The notes: generated by a model from the sequence alone, not told the origin. 64,000 nt of DNA from Vibrio kanaloae (GCF_024347535.1 NZ_AP025497.1:2356001-2420000), one strand, 5' to 3'; positions 45,945 to 55,953 are shown, numbered from the stretch's first letter. Numbers and translations are program-made.

Positions 45945-46192
45945 TTGCCTAGCGGCCAGAGAAATTCTATATTTCATCCCGCAGTAGCTAGCCTGAACGG
46001 CTTGATTCTCTCCAGAATCAATTGGTTTAGCTCCTGTGATGTTGTGTTTGCAAACTCGTTCTTTTCGAGTTGGGTAGAGTTCTACCAAATGCTTTGTTGC
46101 AGTTCTATACTGAAACGAAGCATGTATTTCCTGTATTTATTTTGACCTGTCTGTCAAATTTGTTTACGCCGCCTTTATGGCGGTGTTTTTTT
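45945..46192 (+). ncRNA. gcvB: GcvB small RNA
   Basis: GcvB is an Hfq-dependent RNA that represses many amino-acid and peptide transporter mRNAs. The G/U-rich seed TGTGATGTTGTGTTTGCAAA (46035-46054) is the R1 region of GcvB, and ACCTGTCTGTC (46145-46155) is the conserved R2/R3 stretch. The RNA ends in a stem (ACGCCGCC with GGCGGTGT) and a T run to 46192. A perfect TATAAT (45932-45937) about 8 bases upstream sets the start near 45945. It is divergent from gcvA, exactly as in E. coli. At about 248 nt it is longer than the 206-nt E. coli RNA, mostly before the seed. Confidence 0.93.
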
Positions 46193-46464
46193 ATGTTTAA
46201 AGAAAAATAACAACAAGTTTATCAATAGCTGTGCTAATTAATCTTTATTATTTTTCATCGTTAATCACAGAATCAGACATCCACTCAAATAATCAACTGA
46301 ACACATACAAATAGAACCATTGAGTTGCATTAAAAAGTAACAGAATAGCTCAAGATGCTCACACTTTTTCAGCCACTCAGAAACCAGCTAAACCCATCAC
46401 TTCAGAATAAAGCACACCAAACTCACTCCTGTTTCTGATGACTGTAAATCATTCATCATAGAAA
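46193..46464. other. AT-rich intergenic region
   Basis: About 270 bases between gcvB and the thiI terminator. I see no coding frame, promoter or strong hairpin. Confidence 0.5.
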
Positions 46465-46501
46465 ACAAAAAAAAGCCGCTTACTTTTCAGTAAGCGGCTT
46501 T
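46465..46501 (-). terminator. Terminator after thiI
   Basis: AAAGCCGCTTACT (46472-46484) pairs perfectly with AGTAAGCGGCTTT (46489-46501); eight T residues follow on the minus strand. Confidence 0.93.
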
Positions 46502-46532
46502 GCAAATATTTAACTATTCGGTTAACACCACA

Positions 46533-47981
46533 CTATGGGCGGTAAACCTTAACGTTATGGAAACCTTGCTCTTGTAGGTAAAGTGCCTGTAGACGGCTCA
46601 TTACACCACGGTCACAGTACAGCAAGTACTCTTTCGCTTGGTCAAGGTCGCCAAACTGAGTCGACAGCTTGAAGAACGGGATGTGCTTAACTTCAACACC
46701 CTCAATCTCTAATGGGCTTTCGTCTTCTTCGTCAGGGCTACGGATATCAAGAACGATAGCGTGCTCAGCTACGGCTTCAACTTGTTCCACTTCAGGCGCT
46801 TGCTCTTGGCTCTCTTTCTCAATGTCACGGATATCCATAACACGAGCGTTCTCAATCACTTGATCCAGCACTTCAAAGTTAAACTTGGCTTCTTCTGCTT
46901 CAAGCTTGCCTTTCTTCGCTTTCACGGTTGGCTTCTTAGAGATAACACCACAGTACTCTGGCATTACTTTCGCGAAGTCTTCAGTACCAATAATACGAGA
47001 AAGATCGATGATGTCTTCTTTGTCCCAGTTAATAAGCGGACGAAGGATCAACGTATCTGTCACGTTATCGATGTGACGAAGGTTGGTTAACGTTTGGCTA
47101 GAAACCTGACCAAGTGCTTCACCTGTGACTAGCGCTTCAATACCAAAACGCTCTGCAACCATACCACCAGCACGCATGAACATACGCTTAAGAACAACGC
47201 CCATTTGGCCGTCTTCTACATTCTCAAGGATCTCAGCAACAACTGGTTCGAAATCGACGGAGATGAACTTCACTTTTGCCGATGAACCGTATTTGTTCCA
47301 TAGGTAGTGAGCCACTTGTTTAACGCCAATCTCGTGCGCAGGGCCACCAAGATTAAAGAAACAGTAGTGAACCTTAGAACCACGTTTGATGTGCAGGTAG
47401 CTAGAGACACCAGAGTCGAAGCCGCCAGAGATCAAGCTGAGTAGATCTTCTTGAGTACCAAGAGGGAAACCACCAAGGCCTTTATGACGAGCGAGTACTT
47501 GGTTAAGTTTGTCGTTAGACACTTCAACCTTAACGGTCACATCAGGGTTCTTAAGTCGAACTTTCGCTGACTCAACCGCTTGGTTTAAGCCACCGCCTAC
47601 GTAGCGCTCTAGCTCTATAGACGTAAAGTCATGCTTACCACGACGCTTAGCACGCACAGAGAAAGTCTTGCCTTCAATGTCAGCACGGCTGCGTTCTAGT
47701 ACTTGCTCATAAATATCGTGTAAGTCTTTAAATTCTGACTGTTGTACTTCTAGAGAATGATGAATACCCGGCGTGTGAGTCAATGCCTCTAACACTTCTG
47801 AGTAGTACTTATCACTTTCTGATGTTACTTCGATGTGGTCGCGACGGTTAAATACCGCAACTCCTTCACAGCGACGCTGAATTACGTTACGAATGTTGCA
47901 CTCTAGAATCCTTGTGAAGCGCTTACGCACCGATTCACTTTTTACAAAAATTTCCGGATGGGGCTTAACAATAAATTTCAT
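46533..47981 (-). CDS. thiI: tRNA 4-thiouridine synthetase ThiI
   Basis: ThiI makes 4-thiouridine at tRNA position 8 and supplies sulfur for the thiamine thiazole ring. At 482 residues it equals E. coli ThiI. In order: ferredoxin-like and THUMP domains (1-165), PP-loop ATPase (SGGFDS, 185-190), and a C-terminal rhodanese domain (about 400-482). The two reactive cysteines C344 (EYCGVIS) and C456 (LYCDRGV) are at the same positions as in E. coli. A strong promoter lies upstream. pomB-pomA lies next on the same strand further upstream. Confidence 0.97.
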   Translation of the reverse strand: MKFIVKPHPEIFVKSESVRKRFTRILECNIRNVIQRRCEGVAVFNRRDHIEVTSESDKYYSEVLEALTHTPGIHHSLEVQQSEFKDLHDIYEQVLERSRADIEGKTFSVRAKRRGKHDFTSIELERYVGGGLNQAVESAKVRLKNPDVTVKVEVSNDKLNQVLARHKGLGGFPLGTQEDLLSLISGGFDSGVSSYLHIKRGSKVHYCFFNLGGPAHEIGVKQVAHYLWNKYGSSAKVKFISVDFEPVVAEILENVEDGQMGVVLKRMFMRAGGMVAERFGIEALVTGEALGQVSSQTLTNLRHIDNVTDTLILRPLINWDKEDIIDLSRIIGTEDFAKVMPEYCGVISKKPTVKAKKGKLEAEEAKFNFEVLDQVIENARVMDIRDIEKESQEQAPEVEQVEAVAEHAIVLDIRSPDEEDESPLEIEGVEVKHIPFFKLSTQFGDLDQAKEYLLYCDRGVMSRLQALYLQEQGFHNVKVYRP

Positions 47982-48096
47982 AGTACTTTCACAACATTAA
48001 TGTTCAAAATTTTTAAAAGGCTCTTCGCCAAGTAAATTAGACAATTTACACAGCACTTTAAGCAAGAGTAGATCATATCTAAATCTAAGGGCGCGA

Positions 48097-48126
48097 ATTA
48101 TACATGAGAAAGTGAAACAAGGAAAA
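48097..48126 (-). promoter_or_regulatory. thiI promoter
   Basis: A -10 TATAAT on the minus strand (48097-48102) is followed by a GC-rich stretch; the -35 is weak (TTTCCT, 17 bases upstream). It is about 115 bases before thiI. Confidence 0.55.
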
Positions 48127-48267
48127 GAGTGCTTGGCTTTGGCACCATTAATAAATACGCACCTTATTAAAAATAGCGCCTCTGTTTGCCATCAATAGTT
48201 TGATAGATGCACCAACCCGCAATCAGTCGATGACAAGCCAATAACACAAAGAAACTAAATGAATAGA
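48127..48267. other. Intergenic region without features
   Basis: About 140 bases between the thiI promoter and the pomB terminator, with nothing recognisable. Confidence 0.45.
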
Positions 48268-48302
48268 AAGAAAAGCCCAACTTCATCATAAAGTTGGGCT
48301 TT
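48268..48302 (-). terminator. Terminator after pomB
   Basis: AAAGCCCAACTT (48272-48283) pairs with AAGTTGGGCTTT (48291-48302); a T-rich tail follows on the minus strand. Confidence 0.9.
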
Positions 48303-48325
48303 CTGGTTCACTCAATCACTTGATA

Positions 48326-49273
48326 CTACTCAGAAATAACGGGGACTTCTTCACTGTAAAGTGGTTCACCCTGCATGATACTGATCTCTACGCGGCGGTT
48401 TAGGCTGCGTTGCCATTCTGTATCATTGGGCTCTACGGGTTCGGTATCAGCCATGCCACGCACTCTCAAACGTTGATGAGAGAAACCGCGTACCTTTTCC
48501 ATCTCTTGAGCGACAGAGACTGCTCGTTGTGATGATAAGTCCCAATTAGAGCGATAAAGGTCGGAATCAAGCCGTTGATTATCAGTATGCCCTGAGATTC
48601 GAACAATACCTGGAACATCTTTCACTAACTCTGCAACTTGTCTGACTAAAGGTCTAAACTTCGGCTGCAAAAATGCAGAACCTGATGGGAATGCGCCTTT
48701 TTCACGAATACGAATAACGATCTGTTGACCTAGGTTTTCCACCTCAATCGCACCTTGATCGATTTCCCGTTCTAGCGCCTTCTTGATACTCTCCATCAAG
48801 GTTTCCATCTCTTGCGATTGAGCTTCAGCTTGCTGTTGTTGCTGGTCCGATTCCGAGTTTTGATTATCGTGAGTGGAAACTTCTGGTGACTTCCCTCCCG
48901 TCATCTTGCCTTGGTCACGCATTGTACCGCCCGCTCGATCAGATTCACCTTCATGAAACTCTAGCGTCTGCTGCGTAATATCAATGGTCTGTTGCATGAT
49001 CACATCAATCGGTGTCGGCTCTGGGCGGCCAGGACGAAACTCTTGGGCAATGATGCTGGTCCCTTTCGGGATATCTTTCACTTCCAAACGATTTTGTACA
49101 CCAAACGCAAACTTCATCGATCCTGCAATTTGCTTGAACTTCAATACATCCATTTCTGAAAACGAAAGTAGCAGTACAAAGAAACACATTAGCAGTGACA
49201 TCAAGTCAGCAAATGTCCCCATCCATTGAGGTAACCCCGGAGGAGGACATTTACATGGATTCTCTTCATCCAT
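48326..49273 (-). CDS. pomB: Sodium-driven flagellar motor stator protein PomB
   Basis: PomB forms, with PomA, the sodium channel that turns the polar flagellum. At 315 residues it equals V. alginolyticus PomB and is very similar along its length. The single membrane helix contains the ion-binding aspartate (D23 here, in GTFADLMSLLMCFF), and the C-terminal OmpA-like domain (VRISGHTDNQR, SSQRAVSVAQEM and LNRRVEIS) binds peptidoglycan. The ATG at 49273 has AAGAGGA upstream; the TTG two codons earlier is less likely. It starts 12 bases after the pomA stop, in one operon. Confidence 0.97.
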   Translation of the reverse strand: MDEENPCKCPPPGLPQWMGTFADLMSLLMCFFVLLLSFSEMDVLKFKQIAGSMKFAFGVQNRLEVKDIPKGTSIIAQEFRPGRPEPTPIDVIMQQTIDITQQTLEFHEGESDRAGGTMRDQGKMTGGKSPEVSTHDNQNSESDQQQQQAEAQSQEMETLMESIKKALEREIDQGAIEVENLGQQIVIRIREKGAFPSGSAFLQPKFRPLVRQVAELVKDVPGIVRISGHTDNQRLDSDLYRSNWDLSSQRAVSVAQEMEKVRGFSHQRLRVRGMADTEPVEPNDTEWQRSLNRRVEISIMQGEPLYSEEVPVISE

Positions 49274-49285
49274 CTTCAATTCCTC

Positions 49286-50050
49286 TTACGCCGGTTCACC
49301 ATCAATAGTACGTTTACCTTCATTTAGGTAGCTCTTCAGGTAACCATCGATCACTCGTGGGTTCTGACCATCTTGAATCGCTAATACACCATCCATAACC
49401 AGACGACGGTTCAGTGTTTCTTGGTCGCGACGCAGCGCAAGTTTATCTGCAATTGGAAAGAACACCATATTCGATAGGATTGCACCATAAAGCGTGGTTA
49501 AAAGTGCTACCGCCATCGCAGGACCGATCGCTTTTGGATCATCCATGTTCGAAAGCATCGCTACCAGACCAACCAGGGTTCCAATCATCCCCATTGCAGG
49601 CGCAACATCACCAAAGGCAGAAAATACTTTCGCGCCTTGCTCGTGACGCTCTGTGGTTAACGATATATCTTTTTGTAGTGCAGCACGAACCACATCACCA
49701 TCGTGGCCATCCACCAACAAATCGATGCCCTTTTGCATGAAGCTGTTGCTAATTTCCATCTCTTCAAGCGCTAAGAAACCACCTTTACGTGCTGCATCAG
49801 CCATCTCTACCACTTTAGCGATCAGATCTTCAGGCTCATCGGCTTTAAACATAAATGCTTTACCAGCAATTTTAGCCGCACCAAAGAACTGCCCCATGGT
49901 GAACTTCATTAGAACAACAAAGGTTGAACCACCAATCACGATCAAAATGGATGTCGTGTCATAGAACATCCCGAGGCTACCACCTAGGATCATTGCCATG
50001 ATTACAAAGGCAAATCCACCAATTAAACCTATTAGGGTTGCTAAATCCAC
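49286..50050 (-). CDS. pomA: Sodium-driven flagellar motor stator protein PomA
   Basis: PomA is the four-helix inner-membrane subunit of the sodium stator. The 254 residues match MotA/PomA: two N-terminal helices (LIGLIGGFAFVIMAMILGG), a cytoplasmic loop with charged residues that contact FliG (TTERHEQGAKVF region), and helices 3 and 4 (APAMGMIGTLVGLVAML and LLTTLYGAILSNMVF). It starts with GTG at 50050 with GAGGAG upstream. In these vibrios pomAB sits between thiI and xseB, genes that are adjacent in E. coli, so the motor pair is an insertion relative to E. coli. Confidence 0.97.
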   Translation of the reverse strand: MDLATLIGLIGGFAFVIMAMILGGSLGMFYDTTSILIVIGGSTFVVLMKFTMGQFFGAAKIAGKAFMFKADEPEDLIAKVVEMADAARKGGFLALEEMEISNSFMQKGIDLLVDGHDGDVVRAALQKDISLTTERHEQGAKVFSAFGDVAPAMGMIGTLVGLVAMLSNMDDPKAIGPAMAVALLTTLYGAILSNMVFFPIADKLALRRDQETLNRRLVMDGVLAIQDGQNPRVIDGYLKSYLNEGKRTIDGEPA

Positions 50051-50289
50051 TGAGCACTCCTCATGCTTTTTGTAGTTCTACGTCGACGATAATCTTCTTA
50101 TCGGCCAGACTATAAGATCTTTTAGTCAATTCTTGGCCTAAGTATCACACTTTTCGTTTTTGAATCACAACTATTGGCTTACTTTACTCTTATCCATAGC
50201 GCATAAACTCGATAAAGCTAAGGTTATTCAACCAAAGTAAGTTCAAGCCTCTTAAAAACGAACTTTATAGCAAAATTTATTGGTTACAT

Positions 50290-50318
50290 TTGACCATATC
50301 TGCGGCCTAGGGTAACGT
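50290..50318 (+). promoter_or_regulatory. Possible xseB-ispA-dxs promoter
   Basis: TTGACC (50290-50295) and TAACGT (50313-50318) are 17 bases apart, 30 bases before xseB. The -35 is good and the -10 weak. Confidence 0.4.
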
Positions 50319-50347
50319 TCGTTCATCTTTCCAAACGCAGATTTATT

Positions 50348-50590
50348 ATGGCTACTAAGAAACCTGAAAATATGAGCTTTGAAGCGGCAATCGAAGAGCT
50401 TGATGGCTTGGTTGATCAACTAGAAAATGGTGATCTAGCTTTAGATGATGCGCTGAAAAAATTCGAACGAGGTATCTCCCTCGCTCGTGCTGGTCAAAGT
50501 AAACTAAACGATGCTGAACAGCGTGTCAGTATCCTACTGCAAAATGACGAAAATGCAGAACTTAGTGACTTTCACCCACTACCTGAATAA
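50348..50590 (+). CDS. xseB: Exonuclease VII small subunit
   Basis: XseB is the small subunit of ExoVII, which degrades single-stranded DNA from both ends. The 80 residues match the family: MSFEAAIEELDGLVDQLENGDL is the conserved helical hairpin, with ALKKFERGISLA after it. It is first of the xseB-ispA-dxs cluster, with the same order as in E. coli. Confidence 0.97.
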   Translation: MATKKPENMSFEAAIEELDGLVDQLENGDLALDDALKKFERGISLARAGQSKLNDAEQRVSILLQNDENAELSDFHPLPE

Positions 50591-50610
50591 CGAATTGTAT
50601 GAGATCCCCT

Positions 50611-51498
50611 ATGATCGAGACTTTATTATTGTCTTATCAAGCACGTAATAACGAGCAACTGAACCTTTGGCTTGATCGCCTGCCTCACCAAAATCAGAAT
50701 CTTATCAACGCGATGCGTTATGGATTAGTTTTAGGCGGCAAACGCGCACGTCCATTTCTTGTCTACATTACAGGGGAGATGCTCGGCTGCACCGCTGAAG
50801 AACTCGATACTCCAGCTTCTGCAATCGAATGTATTCATGCCTATTCTCTGATTCACGACGATCTTCCAGCAATGGACGATGACGACCTTCGTCGCGGCCA
50901 TCAGACTTGCCATATCAAATACGATGAAGCGACAGCAATTTTAACTGGCGATGCGCTACAAACTCTCGCGTTTACTATACTTGCGGAAGGCACATTAAGT
51001 GCTGACGGGGAAAGCAATCGCGTTCGAATGATTCAACGCCTAGCTGAAGCCTCTGGTGCTCAAGGTATGTGCATTGGTCAGGCACTTGATATTGAAGCAG
51101 AAAACCGCGCAGTCACACTAGAAGAGCTGGAAGAAGTTCACCGTAATAAAACGGGGGCTCTGATGAAAAGTGCAATTCGTTTAGGTGCACTTTCTGCTGG
51201 TGAGAAAGCGTTTGAAGTACTGCCTCAATTAGACAAGTATGCCGACGCCATCGGGTTAGCCTTCCAAGTTCAAGACGATATCTTAGATATCACTAGCGAT
51301 ACCGAAACTTTGGGTAAGCCACAGGGTTCTGACCAAAATTTAAACAAAAGCACCTACCCTTCTTTGTTAGGTTTAGAGGGTGCTCAAGAAAAAGCGCACA
51401 CTCTGCTACAGGAAGCGCTTCAAGCTTTGGCTGCAATCCCATACAATACCCAGTTACTCGAAGAGTTCGCCCGATACGTCATCGAGCGCAAGAACTAA
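50611..51498 (+). CDS. ispA: Farnesyl diphosphate synthase
   Basis: IspA condenses IPP with DMAPP and GPP to make farnesyl diphosphate for quinones and the peptidoglycan lipid carrier. The 295 residues contain the first aspartate-rich motif (DDLPAMDDDDLRRG), the second (QDDILDITSD), and the GKRARPFLVY and FQVQDD stretches of short-chain prenyl synthases. I choose the ATG at 50611 (MIETLLLSYQ); an ATG 12 bases earlier lacks a good ribosome site, but either is possible. It lies 20 bases after xseB and 21 before dxs. Confidence 0.96.
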   Translation: MIETLLLSYQARNNEQLNLWLDRLPHQNQNLINAMRYGLVLGGKRARPFLVYITGEMLGCTAEELDTPASAIECIHAYSLIHDDLPAMDDDDLRRGHQTCHIKYDEATAILTGDALQTLAFTILAEGTLSADGESNRVRMIQRLAEASGAQGMCIGQALDIEAENRAVTLEELEEVHRNKTGALMKSAIRLGALSAGEKAFEVLPQLDKYADAIGLAFQVQDDILDITSDTETLGKPQGSDQNLNKSTYPSLLGLEGAQEKAHTLLQEALQALAAIPYNTQLLEEFARYVIERKN

Positions 51499-51519
51499 GA
51501 CAATAAGCGCGCATTACCT

Positions 51520-53403
51520 ATGACTCTTGATATATCAAAGTACCCAACTCTTGCTTTGGCTGATAAGCCAGAGGATTTGCGTCTTCTTCCGAAAGAGACG
51601 CTAACACAGCTTTGTGATGAATTACGCACCTATCTTCTTAACTCAGTGAGCCAGTCAAGTGGTCACTTAGCGTCAGGCTTAGGTACGGTAGAGCTAACAG
51701 TGGCTCTGCACTACGTGTACAACACACCTTTTGACCAATTAGTTTGGGATGTTGGCCACCAAGCATACCCGCACAAAATCCTTACTGGTCGTCGTAACCG
51801 TCTGTCGACTATTCGTCAAAAAGATGGACTGCACCCATTCCCATGGCGTCAAGAGAGCGAATACGACACGCTTTCTGTTGGTCACTCTTCAACGTCGATC
51901 AGTGCTGCTCTCGGCATGGCAATCAGTGCTAAGAAAGAAGGCAAGAATCGTAAAGTCGTGAGTGTGATTGGTGATGGCGCGATTACCGCAGGTATGGCAT
52001 TCGAAGCGATGAACCACGCGGGCGATATTCACAATGACATGCTGGTTATCCTTAATGATAACGAGATGTCGATCTCTGAAAACGTAGGGGCTCTAAACAA
52101 CCACCTAGCTCAAGTTCTTTCTGGCAGTCTTTACACGTCTATTCGTGAGGGCGGCAAGAAAGTGCTATCTGGCGTTCCGCCGATTAAAGAGCTCGTTCGT
52201 CGTACAGAAGAACACCTAAAAGGCATGGTTGTTCCTGGCACCATGTTTGAAGAGTTAGGCTTTAACTACATTGGCCCAGTTGATGGCCATGATGTAAATG
52301 AGCTAATTAAAACGCTGAAGAACATGAGGGATCTCAAAGGCCCTCAGTTCCTGCATATCATGACCAAGAAAGGCAAAGGCTACGAACCAGCAGAGAAAGA
52401 CCCAATTGGTTATCACGCCGTACCTAAGTTCGCTCCAGCTCACTCAAGTCTGCCTAAGAGCACCAGCTCTAAACCAACTTTTTCTAAGATTTTTGGCGAC
52501 TTCCTGTGTGATATGGCCGCGCAGGATCCGAAGCTAATGGCGATCACGCCAGCGATGCGTGAAGGTTCTGGCATGGTACGTTTTTCGAAAGAGTACCCAG
52601 AGCAATACTTCGATGTTGCGATTGCTGAGCAGCACGCAGTGACGCTAGCAACCGGCATGGCGATTGCTGGCGATAAGCCAATTGTAGCTATCTACTCGAC
52701 GTTCCTACAACGTGGCTACGATCAGCTGATCCACGATGTGGCTATCATGGATTTACCGGTGATGTTTGCGATTGACCGTGCAGGTCTTGTTGGCGCCGAT
52801 GGTCAAACACACCAAGGTGCGTTCGACTTAAGCTTCATGCGCTGCATTCCAAACATGGTGATCATGGCGCCAAGCGACGAAAACGAGTGTCGCCAAATGC
52901 TATACACAGGCCACCAGCACACAGGTCCAAGTGCCGTTCGTTACCCTCGTGGTAATGGCATGGGTACTGAGATTCAAAGTGAATTTACTGCGCTTGAGAT
53001 TGGTAAAGGTCGTATCATTCGCGAAAGTGCAAAAGCAAAAGATGGTTCGAAAGTCGCTATTCTAAGCTTCGGTACTTTCCTTGAGAGTGCACTCCAAGCC
53101 GCTGACGCTATTGATGCGACGGTTACAGATATGCGTTTTGTGAAGCCGTTAGACGAAGCTCTGATCAAACAACTTGCAGCTGACCACGATGTACTTGTAA
53201 CAATCGAAGAAAACGCAATCGCAGGTGGTGCGGGCACAGGGGTGGTTGAATTCTTAATGCAAGAGAAGCTGCTAATGCCTGTATTAAATCTTGGCCTACC
53301 AGACAAGTTTATTGCTCAAGGCACACAAGGTGAACTGCATGAAGAGCTTGGCTTAGATGCGAAAGGCATTGAGAAGTCTATCTCTGATTACCTTGCTAAA
53401 TAG
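51520..53403 (+). CDS. dxs: 1-deoxy-D-xylulose-5-phosphate synthase
   Basis: Dxs is the thiamine diphosphate enzyme that starts the MEP isoprenoid pathway from pyruvate and glyceraldehyde 3-phosphate. It also feeds thiamine and pyridoxal synthesis. The 627 residues match the family. Visible motifs include [14 protein letters not shown] with the catalytic His, [15 protein letters not shown] (thiamine-diphosphate-binding), and the transketolase-like C-terminal parts with [13 protein letters not shown]. The order xseB-ispA-dxs suggests one operon, ended by a strong terminator. Confidence 0.98.
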   Translation: MTLDISKYPTLALADKPEDLRLLPKETLTQLCDELRTYLLNSVSQSSGHLASGLGTVELTVALHYVYNTPFDQLVWDVGHQAYPHKILTGRRNRLSTIRQKDGLHPFPWRQESEYDTLSVGHSSTSISAALGMAISAKKEGKNRKVVSVIGDGAITAGMAFEAMNHAGDIHNDMLVILNDNEMSISENVGALNNHLAQVLSGSLYTSIREGGKKVLSGVPPIKELVRRTEEHLKGMVVPGTMFEELGFNYIGPVDGHDVNELIKTLKNMRDLKGPQFLHIMTKKGKGYEPAEKDPIGYHAVPKFAPAHSSLPKSTSSKPTFSKIFGDFLCDMAAQDPKLMAITPAMREGSGMVRFSKEYPEQYFDVAIAEQHAVTLATGMAIAGDKPIVAIYSTFLQRGYDQLIHDVAIMDLPVMFAIDRAGLVGADGQTHQGAFDLSFMRCIPNMVIMAPSDENECRQMLYTGHQHTGPSAVRYPRGNGMGTEIQSEFTALEIGKGRIIRESAKAKDGSKVAILSFGTFLESALQAADAIDATVTDMRFVKPLDEALIKQLAADHDVLVTIEENAIAGGAGTGVVEFLMQEKLLMPVLNLGLPDKFIAQGTQGELHEELGLDAKGIEKSISDYLAK

Positions 53404-53438
53404 CTTTCACAAGCAAATGACATAAGCTACAAAACAAA

Positions 53439-53468
53439 AAAGGTTGACCTTAAGGTCAACCTTTTTTT
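53439..53468 (+). terminator. Terminator after dxs
   Basis: AAAGGTTGACC (53439-53449) pairs with GGTCAACCTTT (53454-53464) around TTAA, followed by T residues. Confidence 0.93.
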
Positions 53469-53518
53469 GTATCTGCTAACTCATTAACTATTCGCTGTTA
53501 TTCCGCTATTAAACCTGC

Positions 53519-53878
53519 TTAGTAACATGGCTTAAGCACAGGTGCGTCGTAGTTCTCTGGCTCATCAGAGTAGATAGCCACATTAAAGTTCTCAACCAAG
53601 CCTGTCTCTTCAACACACTGCTCTTGGAAGAACTGTTGAATTTCGCGACGTTGGCAATGCGCTTCAAACGCTTCGTTATCCGCCCAAATCTCGTTGAACG
53701 CGATAGGAAAGCTATCCCCTTCTGCAAATGGGCTCTGAATATGACGAGTCACAGTGTATTGAATACAACCATCTTCACGCAGAGTGTTTGGCTCTAGCGA
53801 CTTTAATACTTCAAACAACTCGTTCAATTTACCTTCTTTTGGCTGAAACTGAGCAACACAATAAACTTTCTTAGACAT
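53519..53878 (-). CDS. ABM-domain protein, putative quinol monooxygenase
   Basis: This 119-residue cytosolic protein matches the antibiotic biosynthesis monooxygenase (ABM) fold, a ferredoxin-like dimeric domain shared with YgiN. It has VYCVAQFQPKEGKLNELFEVL at the N-terminus, the typical DGCIQYTVTRHI segment, and FNEIWADNEAFEAHCQ. The true substrate is unknown. It is separate from the pgpA group and convergent with dxs; the start ATG follows an AAGGAATAA-type site. Confidence 0.85.
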   Translation of the reverse strand: MSKKVYCVAQFQPKEGKLNELFEVLKSLEPNTLREDGCIQYTVTRHIQSPFAEGDSFPIAFNEIWADNEAFEAHCQRREIQQFFQEQCVEETGLVENFNVAIYSDEPENYDAPVLKPCY

Positions 53879-53913
53879 TGTTATTCCTTGTTCTTATTCA
53901 GTATTTTCTATTT

Positions 53914-54423
53914 TTAATTAGCTAACCAACCAGCGAAATGTGCAACTGCATACAGCGAGATAGCGGCCATAATACCCGCCACAATATCATCAATCATAAT
54001 GCCCCAACCGCCGTGGATTCGCTGATCTAGCCAACCAATTGGCCATGGTTTTACCATATCGTAAAAGCGAAATAACACAAAGCCAGTGAATAACCACTTC
54101 CAATCATCAGTAGGGATATTCAACATCGGCACTAGGCTCATGGTAATCCAAAAACCCGCAAACTCATCCCATACGATAGAACCGTGATCATGCACGCCCA
54201 TATCATCGGACGTCACTTGGCAGATCTTGATACCAATAATGCAACTCATAACAACTGCTACTATATAAGCAGGGAAAGGTAATTGAACCAACAATAGGTA
54301 CAATGGAATAGACGCGAGCGTACCCATCGTTCCAGGAATAATAGGCGATAAGCCACTGCCAAAACCCGTTGCTAACAGATGCCAAGGGTTTTTAAGAGAA
54401 ATAAGAGATAGTGGGTTTGTCAT
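53914..54423 (-). CDS. pgpA: Phosphatidylglycerophosphatase A
   Basis: PgpA is an inner-membrane phosphatase that makes phosphatidylglycerol from PGP. The 169 residues have several membrane segments and the conserved acidic motif HDHGSIVWDEFAGFW, with GSGLSPIIPGTMGTLA near the N-terminus and IDDIVAG near the C-terminus. I use the ATG at 54423 (MTNPLSL), which overlaps the thiL stop as TGATG; a TTG one codon before is not needed. It is the last gene of the rib-nusB-thiL chain. Confidence 0.95.
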   Translation of the reverse strand: MTNPLSLISLKNPWHLLATGFGSGLSPIIPGTMGTLASIPLYLLLVQLPFPAYIVAVVMSCIIGIKICQVTSDDMGVHDHGSIVWDEFAGFWITMSLVPMLNIPTDDWKWLFTGFVLFRFYDMVKPWPIGWLDQRIHGGWGIMIDDIVAGIMAAISLYAVAHFAGWLAN

Positions 54424-55397
54424 CAATTAACCTTAAAGTGATCGTAACCAGTTAAGTCCCAGCTTAGCGGTTCACCATTATTGTGTAATTCAAAATATTC
54501 TACAGGTCTTATTTGCCCAATGCAGGTGACTTTTGTTCCAGTGTGCGACAAAGCACTTTCCAACGAACCTTTATTTTCTTCAGGCACAGTAAAGCACAGT
54601 TCGTACTCTTCACCACTGGTAAGGGCATATTGCTGGGCAGATTCAATATCAGGGGCGAATTGACGTAATTCAGAAGATATTGGTAGCGAACTAACATCAA
54701 TGCTAGCGCCAACCTGAGAACGCTTAAGGATATGTTTTATGTCAGCGATAACACCGTCTGATATGTCAATGGCAGACGAGGCAAGATTCACTAATGCCTG
54801 ACCAGCCAAAACGCGTGGAGTGCTCAGGTAGTGTCTCTCTTCAAGCTCAAGGGCATAAGGTTTAGCCTTATTTTTCTCGGGGTTAAGTAACACATCTAAC
54901 CCAGCTTTGCTATCGCCTAAATTACCCGTGACGTAAATCCAGTCTCCGATTTTAGCGCCATCTCTGCGTAGCGCTCGTCCTTCGGGCACAAAACCTTGCA
55001 CCGTCAGTGTCAGGCTTAGTGGCCCTTTCGTTGTATCACCACCAATTAACTGAATACCGAAGTAGTCTGCGAGTTTAAAAAAGGAATCACAAAATGGAGC
55101 AAGCCACTCTTCATCCACCTCAGGCATGGTCAAAGCAAGTGAAACCCAAGACGGGGTCGCCCCCATAGCAGCAAGATCGCTAATATTCGAAGCCAAAGCC
55201 TTGTGTGCGACCCAAGCTGGGTTCGCTTCCGCTAAGAAGTGCGTGCCTGCAACTAAAGTGTCAGTACTGATCGCAATCTCAACATTACTTGGGGCTTTTA
55301 CCAAAGCACAATCATCGCCCGCAGCCAGATGTACATCTTTACGTTGTGGTTGTCGATTTACAAAATATTTTTCAATCAGGTTAAATTCGCCAGACAT
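54423..55397 (-). CDS. thiL: Thiamine monophosphate kinase
   Basis: ThiL phosphorylates thiamine monophosphate to thiamine diphosphate, the active cofactor. The 324 residues have AIR synthase-like motifs: GDDCALVKAP, STDTLVAGTHFL, and the metal-binding GGDTTKGPLSL. The ATG at 55397 (MSGEFNLIEKYF) matches E. coli ThiL start spacing; a GTG one codon upstream is also in frame. A terminator separates it from nusB upstream; its stop overlaps the pgpA start. Confidence 0.96.
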   Translation of the reverse strand: MSGEFNLIEKYFVNRQPQRKDVHLAAGDDCALVKAPSNVEIAISTDTLVAGTHFLAEANPAWVAHKALASNISDLAAMGATPSWVSLALTMPEVDEEWLAPFCDSFFKLADYFGIQLIGGDTTKGPLSLTLTVQGFVPEGRALRRDGAKIGDWIYVTGNLGDSKAGLDVLLNPEKNKAKPYALELEERHYLSTPRVLAGQALVNLASSAIDISDGVIADIKHILKRSQVGASIDVSSLPISSELRQFAPDIESAQQYALTSGEEYELCFTVPEENKGSLESALSHTGTKVTCIGQIRPVEYFELHNNGEPLSWDLTGYDHFKVN

Positions 55398-55435
55398 CAC
55401 ATGCCCTATCTTTAGATTTCACAATAATTTAGTAA

Positions 55436-55465
55436 CAAAAAAGGCCAGCATAAAAGCTGACCTTT
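55436..55465 (-). terminator. Terminator between nusB and thiL
   Basis: On the minus strand AAAGGTCAGC pairs with GCTGGCCTTT (one T-G pair) around TTTTAT, followed by a T run. It may reduce thiL-pgpA expression relative to nusB. Confidence 0.8.
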
Positions 55466-55485
55466 ATATTCAATAAGCGAACGTA

Positions 55486-55953
55486 TTATTTCTTACGAAC
55501 GTGCGGCGCAGCTTTATCAAGCACACCGTTAATAAACTTATGACTGTCTTCTGCTGCAAATACTTTTGCAAGTTCAATAGCTTCGTTGATAACCACTTTG
55601 TATGGTACATCTTCACGACGAGTCATCTCGTACATAGCTAAACGTAGAAGCGCGAGTTCCATCAAATCCAGATCTTGCATAGGGCGAGATACGAATGGAC
55701 GAAGCTTGCTATCAAGTTCCATGTGGCTAAGAGCAACACCAGTTAGTAGGTCGCGGAAGTATGCAACGTCTGTTTCAGGCATAGCTAGAGCAGGCTCTGT
55801 AGCATGATGCTCTTCTTCATCATACTTACCACCAGATAAGAACTGTTCTTCAACGGTAGCAATATTTTCTTTAGTAATTTGCCAAGAATAAATTGCTTGT
55901 AGAGCAAATTGACGTGCATTACGACGTGCGGCTGGTTTCACACTGGCCCCCAT
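55486..55953 (-). CDS. nusB: Transcription antitermination factor NusB
   Basis: NusB binds NusE (S10) and boxA RNA to promote rRNA antitermination. The 155 residues are an all-helical protein with [16 protein letters not shown] at the N-terminus and [18 protein letters not shown]. The ATG overlaps the ribH stop as TAATG, so ribH and nusB are coupled. The order ribH-nusB is widely conserved. Confidence 0.96.
   Translation of the reverse strand: MGASVKPAARRNARQFALQAIYSWQITKENIATVEEQFLSGGKYDEEEHHATEPALAMPETDVAYFRDLLTGVALSHMELDSKLRPFVSRPMQDLDLMELALLRLAMYEMTRREDVPYKVVINEAIELAKVFAAEDSHKFINGVLDKAAPHVRKK

Noticed and set aside
45945..46145. 66-residue plus-strand frame upstream of thiI
   Set aside because: It coincides with the gcvB RNA, including its seed; its composition is not protein-like.
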